Source: an uncultured Pelagibacteraceae bacterium
GTDB taxonomy: Bacteria; Pseudomonadota; Alphaproteobacteria; Pelagibacterales; Pelagibacteraceae
NCBI GenBank assembly: GCA_902598315.1
Contig: CACKBP010000008.1
Span: 1 to 34,878 of the forward strand
DNA length: 34,878 nucleotides
Direction of reading: 5' to 3'
Of the stretch, positions 14,455 to 23,508 are shown piece after piece. The notes under the pieces were generated by a model. The model ran no database searches. It saw only the letters and a list, made by a program, of their open reading frames with translations, and was not told the DNA's origin. Within the stretch, counting starts at the first letter, position 1. Every line of letters starts with the position of its first letter. The position numbers were made by a program, and so were the translations under genes.

Positions 14455-16914
14455 ATGTGGTTATATATTTATAAAAAATTGGTTTTAGATTACTCAAAAT
14501 TAACTCTATTCTTATTATTGTTAATATTGTGCTTTTCATTTTATCAGGCTAAAAATTTCAATCTTGATGCCTCATCAGATGCCTTGCTTTTAGAGGGAGA
14601 TAGAGATCTAAAATATTTAAGACAGATAAATGATAGATATGGAGCAAAAGATTTTTTATTTCTTACCTACTCTCCAGTTTCAAGTTTTATAGATAAAGAG
14701 ACTATATTAAATTTACAATTACTGAAGTCTAAAATTGAAAAGCTTACATGGGTTGATAGCGTAATCACTATTATTGACGTTCCTCTTTTAAAAAGCACAG
14801 ATGAAGGATTAATGGAAAGATTAAAGAATTTTAAAACATTAGCTTATCCAGAAATTGATAAAAAAAGAGGTTTTGAAGAAATTTTAGAGAGTCCAATTTA
14901 TAGAAATTACGTTATCAGTGAAGATGGTAAGACATCAGGAATAGTAGTTTATTTAAAGAAAGATGAGAGGCTAGAAGAATACATTAAAGTTAGGGAACAA
15001 TATCATAACCAGGATGTAGATATTGGACTGACAAAAGAGGAAAAAGTAAATTACAAGAATTTTATAAAAGAATACGAAAATTATAAAAATCTATATAATT
15101 TAAGAAATCATCAAAACATTTCAGAGATCAGAGATGTCATTGGTAAATACGGTAATAACGCTAAAATTCATTTAGGTGGAATACCAATGATAGCTGATGA
15201 TATGATGAGCTTTATTAAAAATGATATACTAGTTTTTGGTGCTGGAGTCTTTATTTTTATAATCTTAACTCTTTGGTTTATTTTCAGAAATATAAAATGG
15301 GTTTTAATACCTCTATTAGGTTGTGCCACATCCGTTATTATCATGATTGGCTTATTAGGTTTAATAGGATGGAAAGTAACAGTAATCTCCTCAAATTTTA
15401 TAGCTTTGATGTTAATATTGAATATGGCAATGAATATTCATGTCACAGTAAGATTTCTGCAATTAAAAAAAGAGAGTCCCCAACTACAGAAAAACGATGC
15501 AGTTTTAGAAGCAAGTAAAAAAATGATTTTGCCTATTTTATATACTGTATTAACAACAATTTGCGCGTTTTTGTCATTAATTTTTAGCGAGATAAAACCA
15601 ATTATAGACTTTGGTTGGATGATGACTTTGGGTCTAATTGTTTCTTTAATTGTTACGTTTTTACTATTACCAAGTTTGTTAAATATTTTTTCATCTGAAA
15701 ATGAGATAAATGTAAAAGATACGGAAAAATCATTAATAACTTCTATGCTAGGAAATATCGCTAAGAAGAATCAAAATATAATATTTGGTTTAACCTTTAT
15801 AATCATAATTACTAGTTTATACGGTGTCTCAAAGCTGGAAGTAGAAAATAGTTTCATAAATTATTTCAATAAAGAAACTGAAATTTACAAAGGTATGAAA
15901 AAAATAGATGAAGATCTTGGCGGAACTACTCCTCTTAATGTCGTAATCAAGTTTCCAGTGATAAAAAAAGAAACCACTGATGATGAATTTTCAGAATGGG
16001 AGGAAGATGTTGATAAAAATGCAGAGAAAGAAAAATACTGGTTTACAAGAGACAAAATGGACAAGATTTTAAGAGTTCACGATTATTTAGACTCATTGCC
16101 AGAAATTGGAAAAGTTCTGTCATTTGGATCTATATTAAGAGTTGCTGAAGATCTTAACAAAAAAGAGTTGCAAAGCTTAGAAATAGCTGTGCTTTATAGT
16201 AAAATACCTGAAACAATCAAAAAAGAGATAATTTCACCTTATATTTCTGTTGAACAAGATGAGGCTCGTTTAGTGGTTAGAATAAAAGACTCGTTGCCAA
16301 ACTTAAGAAGAGATGACCTCATAAAAAAAATAAATTATGAAATGAATACAAAGTTAGGTTTTAAAAAAGATGAGTATCAACTTGCTGGAGTATTAATTCT
16401 TTTTAATAATTTGTTACAAAGTTTATTTAAATCTCAAATCCTTACTTTAGGAATAGTGATGTTAGGTATTTTTGGAATGTTTTTTATATTATTTAGAAAT
16501 TTGACACTTTCTTTTATTGGTATAGCGCCAAATTTCCTTGCTGCGTTTTTCATACTTGGTCTAATAGGTTTATTGGAAATACCCCTAGATATGATGACAA
16601 TAACTATAGCTGCTATCACGATTGGTATAGCTGTTGATAATAGTATTCATTATATTTACAGATTTAGAGAAGAATTTAAAAAAATTAGAAATTACAATAA
16701 AACGTTAGATAGATGTCACAAAACTGTGGGCATTGCTATACTGAATACCTCTATAACTATAGTATTTGGATTCTCTATACTTGTTCTTTCAAACTTTATT
16801 CCGACTATTTATTTTGGAGTATTTACTGGAGTTGCTATGTTGCTGGCTATGATATCTGTACTTACTTTACTGCCTAAGCTTTTGCTAATTTATAAACCTT
16901 TTGGAAGTGAATAG
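14455..16914 (+). CDS. RND-superfamily exporter (MMPL/HpnN-like), substrate unknown
   Basis: Inner-membrane transporter with two RND repeats. Each half has one membrane helix, a large periplasmic domain and a cluster of about five helices: TM1 about 15-31 and a cluster about 252-410; then TM7 about 440-460 and a cluster about 665-815. The second cluster has the MMPL motif TIGIAVDNSIHYIYRF. The segment DASSDALLLEGDRD after TM1 is typical of the predicted exporters of the RND superfamily, a group that includes the hopanoid transporter HpnN. At 819 residues it is full length. It has no adjacent membrane-fusion partner and no hopanoid genes are nearby, so the substrate cannot be named. It sits between dnaB and cvpA, where I expect alr and radA in many alphaproteobacteria. 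cvpA follows after 8 bases. Confidence 0.85.
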   Translation: MWLYIYKKLVLDYSKLTLFLLLLILCFSFYQAKNFNLDASSDALLLEGDRDLKYLRQINDRYGAKDFLFLTYSPVSSFIDKETILNLQLLKSKIEKLTWVDSVITIIDVPLLKSTDEGLMERLKNFKTLAYPEIDKKRGFEEILESPIYRNYVISEDGKTSGIVVYLKKDERLEEYIKVREQYHNQDVDIGLTKEEKVNYKNFIKEYENYKNLYNLRNHQNISEIRDVIGKYGNNAKIHLGGIPMIADDMMSFIKNDILVFGAGVFIFIILTLWFIFRNIKWVLIPLLGCATSVIIMIGLLGLIGWKVTVISSNFIALMLILNMAMNIHVTVRFLQLKKESPQLQKNDAVLEASKKMILPILYTVLTTICAFLSLIFSEIKPIIDFGWMMTLGLIVSLIVTFLLLPSLLNIFSSENEINVKDTEKSLITSMLGNIAKKNQNIIFGLTFIIIITSLYGVSKLEVENSFINYFNKETEIYKGMKKIDEDLGGTTPLNVVIKFPVIKKETTDDEFSEWEEDVDKNAEKEKYWFTRDKMDKILRVHDYLDSLPEIGKVLSFGSILRVAEDLNKKELQSLEIAVLYSKIPETIKKEIISPYISVEQDEARLVVRIKDSLPNLRRDDLIKKINYEMNTKLGFKKDEYQLAGVLILFNNLLQSLFKSQILTLGIVMLGIFGMFFILFRNLTLSFIGIAPNFLAAFFILGLIGLLEIPLDMMTITIAAITIGIAVDNSIHYIYRFREEFKKIRNYNKTLDRCHKTVGIAILNTSITIVFGFSILVLSNFIPTIYFGVFTGVAMLLAMISVLTLLPKLLLIYKPFGSE

Positions 16915-16922
16915 CTTAAATA

Positions 16923-17471
16923 ATGGTTGAAAACTTTTTAGAGAAAATTTACGAAAACATAAATTTATTTGATACATGTTTCGTAATAATTTTATTATAT
17001 TTCATTATACAATGTTTTATTAAAGGTTTTTCTTTAAGTTTAATATATTTTATGAAATGGGTGATCTCAACAGTGATAACGATTATTCTTGTTCCTAAAC
17101 TTCGACCTACAGTTGGTAATTATATCGAATCAGAATTTGTCAACAGCGTGGGGCTGGGAGTCTTAATTTTTGTTTTAACGCTGTTTATTATTATTGTACT
17201 AGGTAAAGCTATTGGAAGAGCGGTAACTTGGACCGGTGTTGGCCCTATTGATAAATCATTTGGCTTAGTATTTGGTATTTTTAAGGGTTATGTGGTTTCT
17301 GTCTGTGTATTTTCCATATTAAATTGGTTTTATCCTTATCAGAATTGGGGTATATCAGCAGATAAGGCTTACTCTTTTAACATTATTTTAAAAGGTAGTG
17401 AAATTTTAGTTGAGGAGTTTCCATCAAGTGAAGAATTCATAGATACGAAAGAAAAAATTGAGAAAATCTGA
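16923..17471 (+). CDS. cvpA: CvpA-family inner-membrane protein
   Basis: Multi-spanning membrane protein of the family first named for colicin V production, whose biochemical role is unresolved. At 182 residues about four hydrophobic segments are visible (FVIILLYFIIQCFIKG; a second near residue 45; GLGVLIFVLTLFIIIVLGK; VFGIFKGYVVSVCVFSILNW). The family hallmark is present as DKSFGLVFGIFKGYV. It sits directly before purF, the classic cvpA-purF arrangement, and purF starts 14 bases before its stop. Confidence 0.9.
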   Translation: MVENFLEKIYENINLFDTCFVIILLYFIIQCFIKGFSLSLIYFMKWVISTVITIILVPKLRPTVGNYIESEFVNSVGLGVLIFVLTLFIIIVLGKAIGRAVTWTGVGPIDKSFGLVFGIFKGYVVSVCVFSILNWFYPYQNWGISADKAYSFNIILKGSEILVEEFPSSEEFIDTKEKIEKI

Positions 17472-18909
17472 TCAAGATAAATTAAGGGAGGAATGTGGTA
17501 TTTTTGGAGTCTCAGACCACTCTGACTCTTCAGCATTAGTAGCTTTAGGTTTACACGCCTTACAACACAGAGGTCAGGAAGGATGTGGAATTGTTTCTTT
17601 CGATGGGAAAAATTACCACTCAGAAAAACGACAAGGACTAATTGGAGATCATTTTACCAATCCTGAAGTCATAAAAAAACTACCTGGTAAATTTGCAATT
17701 GGACATAATAGATATTCTACAACTGGTGGAACATCTTTAAGAAATATTCAGCCCTTTTTTGCAGATTTGCACATGGGTGGATTAAGTATTGCTCATAATG
17801 GAAACTTAACAAATGCTTTATTTCTTAGAGAAAACTTAGTTAAGGATGGTGCGATATTTAGAACCACTACTGACACTGAAACAATCGTACAGCTAATAGC
17901 TAAATCAAAAAGAGATAAATTTTTAGATAAATTAATTGACACATTATTTCAAATTCAGGGGGGTTACTCTTTAGTAATTATGACAAATAAAAAACTTGTA
18001 GGCGTAAGAGACCCTTTTGGTATTAGACCTTTAGTAATAGGAAAATTGAATAATTCTTTCATATTTGCATCAGAAACATGTGCATTAGATATTGTTGGAG
18101 CAAAATTTTTAAGGGAAGTTGAAAATGGTGAGATCGTTGTGGTAGAAAATAATCAATTGAAGAGTATTAAACCTTTTCCTAAGCAAAGACAAAGACCCTG
18201 TGTATTTGAATATATCTATTTTGCAAGGCCCGATAGTTTTATAAATGGAAAATGTGCATATGAATACAGAAAAAAACTTGGATACGAATTAGCAAAAGAG
18301 GCGGATTTAGATGCTGATTTAGTTGTACCTGTTCCAGATTCTGGGGTAGCTGCTGCAATTGGTTATGCTAATTATTCAAAGAAAACATTTGAAATGGGTC
18401 TAATCAGAAATCATTATGTAGGTAGAACTTTTATTGAACCAAGCCAAAATATTAGAAGTTTTGGGGTCAAACTAAAATTAAATTCTACTAAGTCAATTAT
18501 AAAAGATAAATCTATAATATTAATTGATGACTCTTTAGTGAGGGGAACAACATGTCACAAAATAGTAAAAATGCTATATGAGGCTGGAGCAAAAGATGTT
18601 CATGTAAGAATAGCGTGTCCAGAAATTAAATATCCTGATTTCTATGGTGTTGATATGCCTACAAAAAGTGAGTTATTGGCCCACAACAAAACAAATGAGG
18701 AAATGTGTGATTACATAAATGCTAAAAGTTTAAAATTTTTGAGTTTGGAGGGTTTGTATCAAGGTTTGATTGGTGAGAAAAGAAATTCAATCTACCCTCA
18801 ATTTAGCGACCATTATTTTACAGGTGAATATCCCATTAAGCCAACAGATGATATGCAAGGTTTAAGAATACAACAATTGTCTTTATTAAGCGTTAAATCT
18901 AATAACTAA
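17458..18909 (+). CDS. purF: Amidophosphoribosyltransferase (PurF), predicted to lack the Fe-S cluster
   Basis: Commits PRPP to purine synthesis using glutamine-derived ammonia. The Ntn glutaminase domain begins at Cys13 in EECGIFGV and continues through HNRYSTTGG and IAHNGNLTNA; the PRPP loop is LIDDSLVRGTTCHK (355-368). The start is TTG at 17458, inside cvpA, because no ATG precedes Cys13; the twelve residues before the Cys would be a propeptide, removed as in Bacillus subtilis PurF. The sequence follows the Bacillus type (RNHYVGRTFIEPSQ). Of the four Fe-S ligands of that type, the equivalent of Cys236 is kept (Cys248 here), the equivalent of Cys382 is Asp394, and the C-terminal CxxC before FTG is Ser450/Tyr453. 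The gene converges on bamB with a 4-base overlap. Confidence 0.96.
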   Translation: MRKSDQDKLREECGIFGVSDHSDSSALVALGLHALQHRGQEGCGIVSFDGKNYHSEKRQGLIGDHFTNPEVIKKLPGKFAIGHNRYSTTGGTSLRNIQPFFADLHMGGLSIAHNGNLTNALFLRENLVKDGAIFRTTTDTETIVQLIAKSKRDKFLDKLIDTLFQIQGGYSLVIMTNKKLVGVRDPFGIRPLVIGKLNNSFIFASETCALDIVGAKFLREVENGEIVVVENNQLKSIKPFPKQRQRPCVFEYIYFARPDSFINGKCAYEYRKKLGYELAKEADLDADLVVPVPDSGVAAAIGYANYSKKTFEMGLIRNHYVGRTFIEPSQNIRSFGVKLKLNSTKSIIKDKSIILIDDSLVRGTTCHKIVKMLYEAGAKDVHVRIACPEIKYPDFYGVDMPTKSELLAHNKTNEEMCDYINAKSLKFLSLEGLYQGLIGEKRNSIYPQFSDHYFTGEYPIKPTDDMQGLRIQQLSLLSVKSNN

Positions 18910-20231
18910 TTTATCACGTTAACTTTATTTTTATTGTCCACATAGATCATAGAATTATTTACAAAAATTGGGTTTGTATTAATTTTTGAAGGCAATTTAT
19001 CAACCTGCTCAAGTTCACCATTCAATTTAAATTTCAATAAATACGAATTTTCCAAAAAAATAAAGATTTTATTATTAATCATAAACATATTTTTTAAAAC
19101 TACTTCTCTCTTTTTTATATTTAAAAAATTAGCAATCTTTTTATTTATGTCATATGAGTAAACTAACTTTCCAGTATTTAAATCCATTAATATGAGAAGA
19201 TTATTTTTTGAAACTAAAAAATAGTAATCTTTTAATACAAATGATTTAATTTGGGGACTAAAGTTCGTTTTTTGTAAAATAGAACCAGTTTTGCTATCTA
19301 GAATGTAAGTGAATTCACTAGAAGAAACTAAAATTTTATTTTTATAAGCAATGATTTGAGAACCAATAAACAAATTATTTGGGTTAATATCTAATGATTG
19401 GTTCAAATTTAAAAACCAACTTACTTGTAAAGTATTATTATTAATTGCATACAACGATCCATAAGTATTTAAAAAAAATAAGAATTTTTCGTTAATTGAG
19501 ATGTTATTTCTAAAATTTGTCTTAACCGATGTTTCCTCTGTTGGAAATTTTTTAATAAGGTTGCCAGTTTTTTTTTCAAAAAAATATAATGTATTATTCT
19601 GATTAGCCGCAATAAGCTTATTTTTAAAAATCTTTAAATTGGATCTAAAGGGTATTTTGTAATCTTTAGCCCAAACTAATTTTTTATTTAAAAAATCGAA
19701 TGCATATAAATATCCTAAATTATCTGAAACATAGATTATAGAATTTTCTATTATTAAATTAAGAGATTTTTTTATATTTCTATGTTTTTTTTTATAGAAG
19801 TTGAATTTATTAATAATCTTTTTTTCTTGAAGTGAATAGATAATTAAACTTCCATTTTCATCGTTTAAAATAACATGATTGTTTTGGAAAAGAATGAATT
19901 GGCCAATATCAAATTTTGTAATTTTTTTTGTTTTTAAAGAAACTTTATCTAGATCATTATAGGAGAAATTTTTTGTATTGTTTGATTTATCATAAAATAT
20001 GTCACTCCACTTTTCATTTTTTATCTTATCAAACAGAATAAATTTAAAATTTTTATCAATTGGCATTTCTTTGTCAAAAGATGTGTTTCTGGAATTAATA
20101 GTTTTGAAGTCTTTAAATACATCATTTTTGGAGGTTTGCTTTTTATTTTGATTATTCCAAATACCTGATTTGTTGTCAAAAGAACAGCTTTGAAATAAAA
20201 AAAAGAGAATTATTAAACTTAAAAATCTCAT
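18906..20231 (-). CDS. bamB: Outer-membrane assembly lipoprotein BamB-like (PQQ-like repeats)
   Basis: Predicted outer-membrane lipoprotein of the BAM complex that helps insert beta-barrel proteins. A short signal peptide ends in a lipobox with Cys16 (LFFLFQSCSF). Repeated beta-propeller blades follow: GSLIIYSLQEKKIINKFNF, YVSDNLGYLYAFDFLNKKLV, NNTLYFFEKKTGNLI, GSLYAINNNTLQVSWFLN and LLILMDLNTGKLVYSYD. At 441 residues it is somewhat longer than the ~390 of E. coli BamB, with an Asn/Lys-rich linker after the lipobox. The gene lies directly after a YfgM-like TPR gene, as bamB does in many proteobacteria. The GTPase gene der, often next downstream, is absent; purF converges instead. Confidence 0.85.
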   Translation of the reverse strand: MRFLSLIILFFLFQSCSFDNKSGIWNNQNKKQTSKNDVFKDFKTINSRNTSFDKEMPIDKNFKFILFDKIKNEKWSDIFYDKSNNTKNFSYNDLDKVSLKTKKITKFDIGQFILFQNNHVILNDENGSLIIYSLQEKKIINKFNFYKKKHRNIKKSLNLIIENSIIYVSDNLGYLYAFDFLNKKLVWAKDYKIPFRSNLKIFKNKLIAANQNNTLYFFEKKTGNLIKKFPTEETSVKTNFRNNISINEKFLFFLNTYGSLYAINNNTLQVSWFLNLNQSLDINPNNLFIGSQIIAYKNKILVSSSEFTYILDSKTGSILQKTNFSPQIKSFVLKDYYFLVSKNNLLILMDLNTGKLVYSYDINKKIANFLNIKKREVVLKNMFMINNKIFIFLENSYLLKFKLNGELEQVDKLPSKINTNPIFVNNSMIYVDNKNKVNVIN

Positions 20232-20741
20232 TTATTTATCGAGTATTTCTTTCGCCAAAAATGCTAATGTAGAATTTGACTCGATTAATCTTTTTAATAA
20301 TTTTTCACCTTCATCTATACTTGATATATCATATAAATATAGTGCTTTTTTAAAAATAATTAAGTCTCTTTTTTCGTCATCAATTTTTAAATTTTCGAGT
20401 ATTTCAAAATATTCTAATATTTTTGTACTATCCGTTATCAGTTGCTTTTCTAAAATCGTATTTAATGCTAAAATTGCGTAAAATTTATTTTTACTCAATA
20501 TCACTTCCTCTAATAATTTTGTTGAGCCCTCTTTTTTATTGCTAGCTAAGAATAATCCTGCCTGAAGGTATTTCTCTGAAATAAGATTACTTTTTTTCTG
20601 TTTTAAGTCCTGAAGATAAAAATATGTACCTAAAGATAAAAAAAATAAGATAATTAGAGTTATTATTTTTTTTTTGTTTTGAGTATAAAATTGTCCTGAT
20701 TTTTTTTTTATATCTTCCTTATTATCTTTATTATTATCCAT
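20232..20741 (-). CDS. Membrane-anchored TPR-like protein (YfgM type)
   Basis: Single-pass protein of 169 residues. A short Lys/Asp-rich cytosolic start is followed by one membrane helix at about 24-46 (KIITLIILFFLSLGTYFYL) and a soluble helical part that resembles the TPR-like 2 domain of YfgM. YfgM is a periplasmic ancillary subunit of the SecYEG translocon in E. coli and its gene is commonly next to bamB, as here, where the two abut exactly. The family call rests on topology and context more than on motifs. Its start overlaps panB by 8 bases. Confidence 0.72.
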   Translation of the reverse strand: MDNNKDNKEDIKKKSGQFYTQNKKKIITLIILFFLSLGTYFYLQDLKQKKSNLISEKYLQAGLFLASNKKEGSTKLLEEVILSKNKFYAILALNTILEKQLITDSTKILEYFEILENLKIDDEKRDLIIFKKALYLYDISSIDEGEKLLKRLIESNSTLAFLAKEILDK

Positions 20742-21513
20742 TTAAAAAATTTTTAAATCTTGGGAACTTATTATTTTTTACATCTCTACTATATTTTTTT
20801 ACAGATTTTTCAATTATTCTACTTAAATCAACATATTTTTTTACGAATTTTGGGTAAAAACCACTCAAACCTAACATATCATCTGTAACTAATATTTGTC
20901 CGTCACAATTTGACGAAGAACCTATCCCTATAGTGGGAATGGATAGTTTAGATGTTATTTTTTTTGATGCTTTAGGCGTTATACATTCTAATACGATAGA
21001 AAAAGCACCGGCTTTCTCGATTTTTAAGGCCTCCTCAATTAATTCAAGAATTTTTTGACTTGTTTTACCCTCAATTTTAAATTTTTTCTTAAATTGGGGT
21101 GTGTAGCCTATATGCCCCATTACGGGTATATTAGATCTTACTAACTCTTTTATAATATTAAAATTTTTTTTATTACTCTCTAATTTGACAGCATCACATC
21201 TAGTAAGTTTCATAACCATTTTTGCATTTTTTAATGCTAAACTTTTATTGTTGTAAGAGCCTTTTGGCATATCAACAACTAGTAGAGATTTTTTTATACC
21301 TTTTTTTACACTCTTTGTATGTTTGATTATATTTTCAAGAGTTATACCACTTGTATTCTTATAGCCATACAAAACATTAGCCATGGAATCTCCTACTAAA
21401 ACGATGTCACAATATAGATCTAAAATCTTGGCAATATTTTTAGAATAAGCGGTTAGACAAACAATTTTAGATTTGTTTTTTTTATTTAAAATATCTTCAA
21501 TTTTTTTTTTCAT
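20734..21513 (-). CDS. panB: 3-methyl-2-oxobutanoate hydroxymethyltransferase
   Basis: Makes ketopantoate from 2-oxoisovalerate and methylene-THF, the first committed step to pantothenate and CoA. At 259 residues it is of usual length. Metal-site residues are in VLVGDSMANVLYG and VVDMPKGSY, with the Glu in AVKLESN. Further family blocks are GHIGYTPQ, the catalytic Glu in IVLECIT, IPTIGIGSSSNCDGQILV and PKFVKKYVD. It lies 12 bases after guaA and overlaps the next gene by 8. No panC, panD or panE is in the window, so whether the pathway is complete cannot be judged here. Confidence 0.95.
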   Translation of the reverse strand: MKKKIEDILNKKNKSKIVCLTAYSKNIAKILDLYCDIVLVGDSMANVLYGYKNTSGITLENIIKHTKSVKKGIKKSLLVVDMPKGSYNNKSLALKNAKMVMKLTRCDAVKLESNKKNFNIIKELVRSNIPVMGHIGYTPQFKKKFKIEGKTSQKILELIEEALKIEKAGAFSIVLECITPKASKKITSKLSIPTIGIGSSSNCDGQILVTDDMLGLSGFYPKFVKKYVDLSRIIEKSVKKYSRDVKNNKFPRFKNFLNG

Positions 21514-21525
21514 TATAATTGTTAT

Positions 21526-23085
21526 TTATTCTAACTCAATTGTACTTGGTGGTTTTGAGCTTATATCATAGACCACTCTATTTATGCCTTTTACATTATT
21601 AATAATTTTATTGGAAATTTTATCTAAAAAATCTTTTGGAAAATTAAAATAATCTGCTGTCATGCCATCTTCTGAAGTAACTGCTCTCAGTAAACAAGTA
21701 TATTCATAGGTTCTTGAGTCACCCATAACACCTACAGTTTTAATAGGTAAAAGAGCCGCATATGCTTGCCAAATTTTGTTATAAAGGTTGTGATTATTTA
21801 GTTCTTGAATAAATATTTGATCAGCCTCTTGGAGTATTTTAATTTTTTCTAAAGTGATATTGCCTATTATTCTAATAGCTAAACCAGGACCTGGAAATGG
21901 ATGTCGGCCAGAAATATTTTTAAAAAGTCCTAAAGAGCTACCTAAAACTCTTACTTCATCTTTAAAAAGTTCTTTTAGTGGCTCAATTAATTTTAAATTC
22001 ATTTTTTTCGGTAATCCTCCCACGTTATGATGAGACTTTATTTTTGATGTTTTGCTGCCTGTTGAAGATCTACTCTCAATTATATCAGGATAAAGAGTGC
22101 CTTGAGCAAGATATTTTATATTTTTAATTTTTTTCGACTCCTTTTCAAAAATTTTGATAAATAAATTACCAATAATTTTCCTTTTTTTTTCTGGATTAGA
22201 AATATTTTTAAGTTTTTTTAAAAATATATTAGAAGCATTTATTAGTTTAACATTTAATTTATGAGTATGCTTAAATAATTTGTAAGTATATTTAAACTCA
22301 TTTTTCCTCATTAACCCTGTATCAACCATTATACAAATTAATTTCTTCTTTATCGCTTTATTAACCAATAATGCTACAACGCTACTATCTACCCCGCCAG
22401 ATAGAGCGCAAATGACTTTATCTTTTTTAACAGTCTTTTTAATTTCTTGAATAATTTTAGTTTTTTGTGACGCAATATTCCATTTATCTTTTATTTTACA
22501 TATTAAAAATAAAAAATTTTTAAATATCTGATTACCATTATTGGTATGGGTTACTTCAGGATGAAACTGAACACCATATATTTTTGCTTTTGAATTTTCT
22601 ATAATTGTTAAGTTAGAGCTTTTGGTATAAGCAATAGAAGTAAAATTTTTCGGTAACTTTACAACAGCATCTTCGTGACTCATCCACACTACCTGATTAG
22701 AATTAAAAAAATTTTTAGTTAAAAGTGAATTTTTTTTTTTAAAAATTAACGTCTTACCAAATTCTCTTTTTTTTTTTGAAGATTTAATTTTTCCTCCATA
22801 TAACTTTGAAATTAATTGTAAACCATAGCATATTCCCAGAATAGGGATTTTTCTCTTAAAAATCTGTTTTGGAATACTTTGAAATTTATTTTTAGTAACA
22901 GTGGAGGGCCCTCCTGAAAGGATAATGCCTTTTACCAAATTATAACTATGATAATTTTTCGCTTCTAACGGGGTAATTATTTCTGCATATACCTTTAGAT
23001 CTCTTATTCTTCTTGCAATCAATTTTGTTACTTGAGATCCAAAATCAATAATTAATATTTTTTCCTTTTCTTTTTGAAATTGCAT
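21526..23085 (-). CDS. guaA: GMP synthase (glutamine-hydrolysing)
   Basis: Converts XMP to GMP with ATP and glutamine. At 519 residues it has the complete two-domain form. The class I glutaminase comes first ([19 protein letters not shown], nucleophile Cys in [22 protein letters not shown]), then the ATP pyrophosphatase domain with PP-loop [14 protein letters not shown]. The C-terminal dimerization domain has [13 protein letters not shown] and ends in [10 protein letters not shown]. It begins immediately after the stop of a small TPR gene that separates it from guaB. Confidence 0.97.
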   Translation of the reverse strand: MQFQKEKEKILIIDFGSQVTKLIARRIRDLKVYAEIITPLEAKNYHSYNLVKGIILSGGPSTVTKNKFQSIPKQIFKRKIPILGICYGLQLISKLYGGKIKSSKKKREFGKTLIFKKKNSLLTKNFFNSNQVVWMSHEDAVVKLPKNFTSIAYTKSSNLTIIENSKAKIYGVQFHPEVTHTNNGNQIFKNFLFLICKIKDKWNIASQKTKIIQEIKKTVKKDKVICALSGGVDSSVVALLVNKAIKKKLICIMVDTGLMRKNEFKYTYKLFKHTHKLNVKLINASNIFLKKLKNISNPEKKRKIIGNLFIKIFEKESKKIKNIKYLAQGTLYPDIIESRSSTGSKTSKIKSHHNVGGLPKKMNLKLIEPLKELFKDEVRVLGSSLGLFKNISGRHPFPGPGLAIRIIGNITLEKIKILQEADQIFIQELNNHNLYNKIWQAYAALLPIKTVGVMGDSRTYEYTCLLRAVTSEDGMTADYFNFPKDFLDKISNKIINNVKGINRVVYDISSKPPSTIELE

Positions 23086-23508
23086 TTATTTTTTTGATAA
23101 ATCTTCAATTTCTATTTTAAGTTTTTGGCTTTTTTCGCAGAATTTTTTGCATATATCAATTAAGCTGTCATTTAATTCTTTGCTCTTTTTATAGTCTGAG
23201 GTTTCTAATTTTAATTTTGCTAAATTATAAATAGCTTCCTCATTTTTTGGATTAAGTAAAATAACTGTGTTTAAGTTTTGCTCCTGTAAATCTTTATTAT
23301 CCAAGTTTTTGAAAATTTTGGATAGATATAGATATGACATCTCACTTTTTGGATTAAAAACTATGTCTTGTTCAAATTTAAATTTGGCTTTTTCAAAGTT
23401 TTTATTTTTATAAAAATTAATTCCTTCTTTAAAATATTCAGTATTAGCAAACAATAAATTTGGAATAAATAATGTTACTAAAAATATGTTTAAAAACTTA
23501 ATTTTCAT
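23086..23508 (-). CDS. Small secreted TPR protein between guaB and guaA
   Basis: I do not recognise a specific family. The 140-residue protein has an N-terminal signal peptide (KIKFLNIFLVTLFIPNLLFA) and then tandem helical repeats with TPR character: FKEGINFYKNKNFEKAKFKF, SYLYLSKIFKNLDNKDLQ and AIYNLAKLKLETSDYKKSKE. The tail is Lys/Glu-rich and may form a coiled coil. A periplasmic protein-binding role is possible. Its ATG overlaps the guaB stop as ATGA and its own stop abuts guaA, so it is coupled to two cytosolic purine enzymes with which it has no obvious link. It is too short to be a full BamD or YbgF. Confidence 0.8.
   Translation of the reverse strand: MKIKFLNIFLVTLFIPNLLFANTEYFKEGINFYKNKNFEKAKFKFEQDIVFNPKSEMSYLYLSKIFKNLDNKDLQEQNLNTVILLNPKNEEAIYNLAKLKLETSDYKKSKELNDSLIDICKKFCEKSQKLKIEIEDLSKK

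Noticed and set aside
17458-17496. PurF as 5'-truncated because no ATG is found
   Set aside because: A TTG start gives a short propeptide before the nucleophile Cys, as in Bacillus PurF, and the rest is full length.
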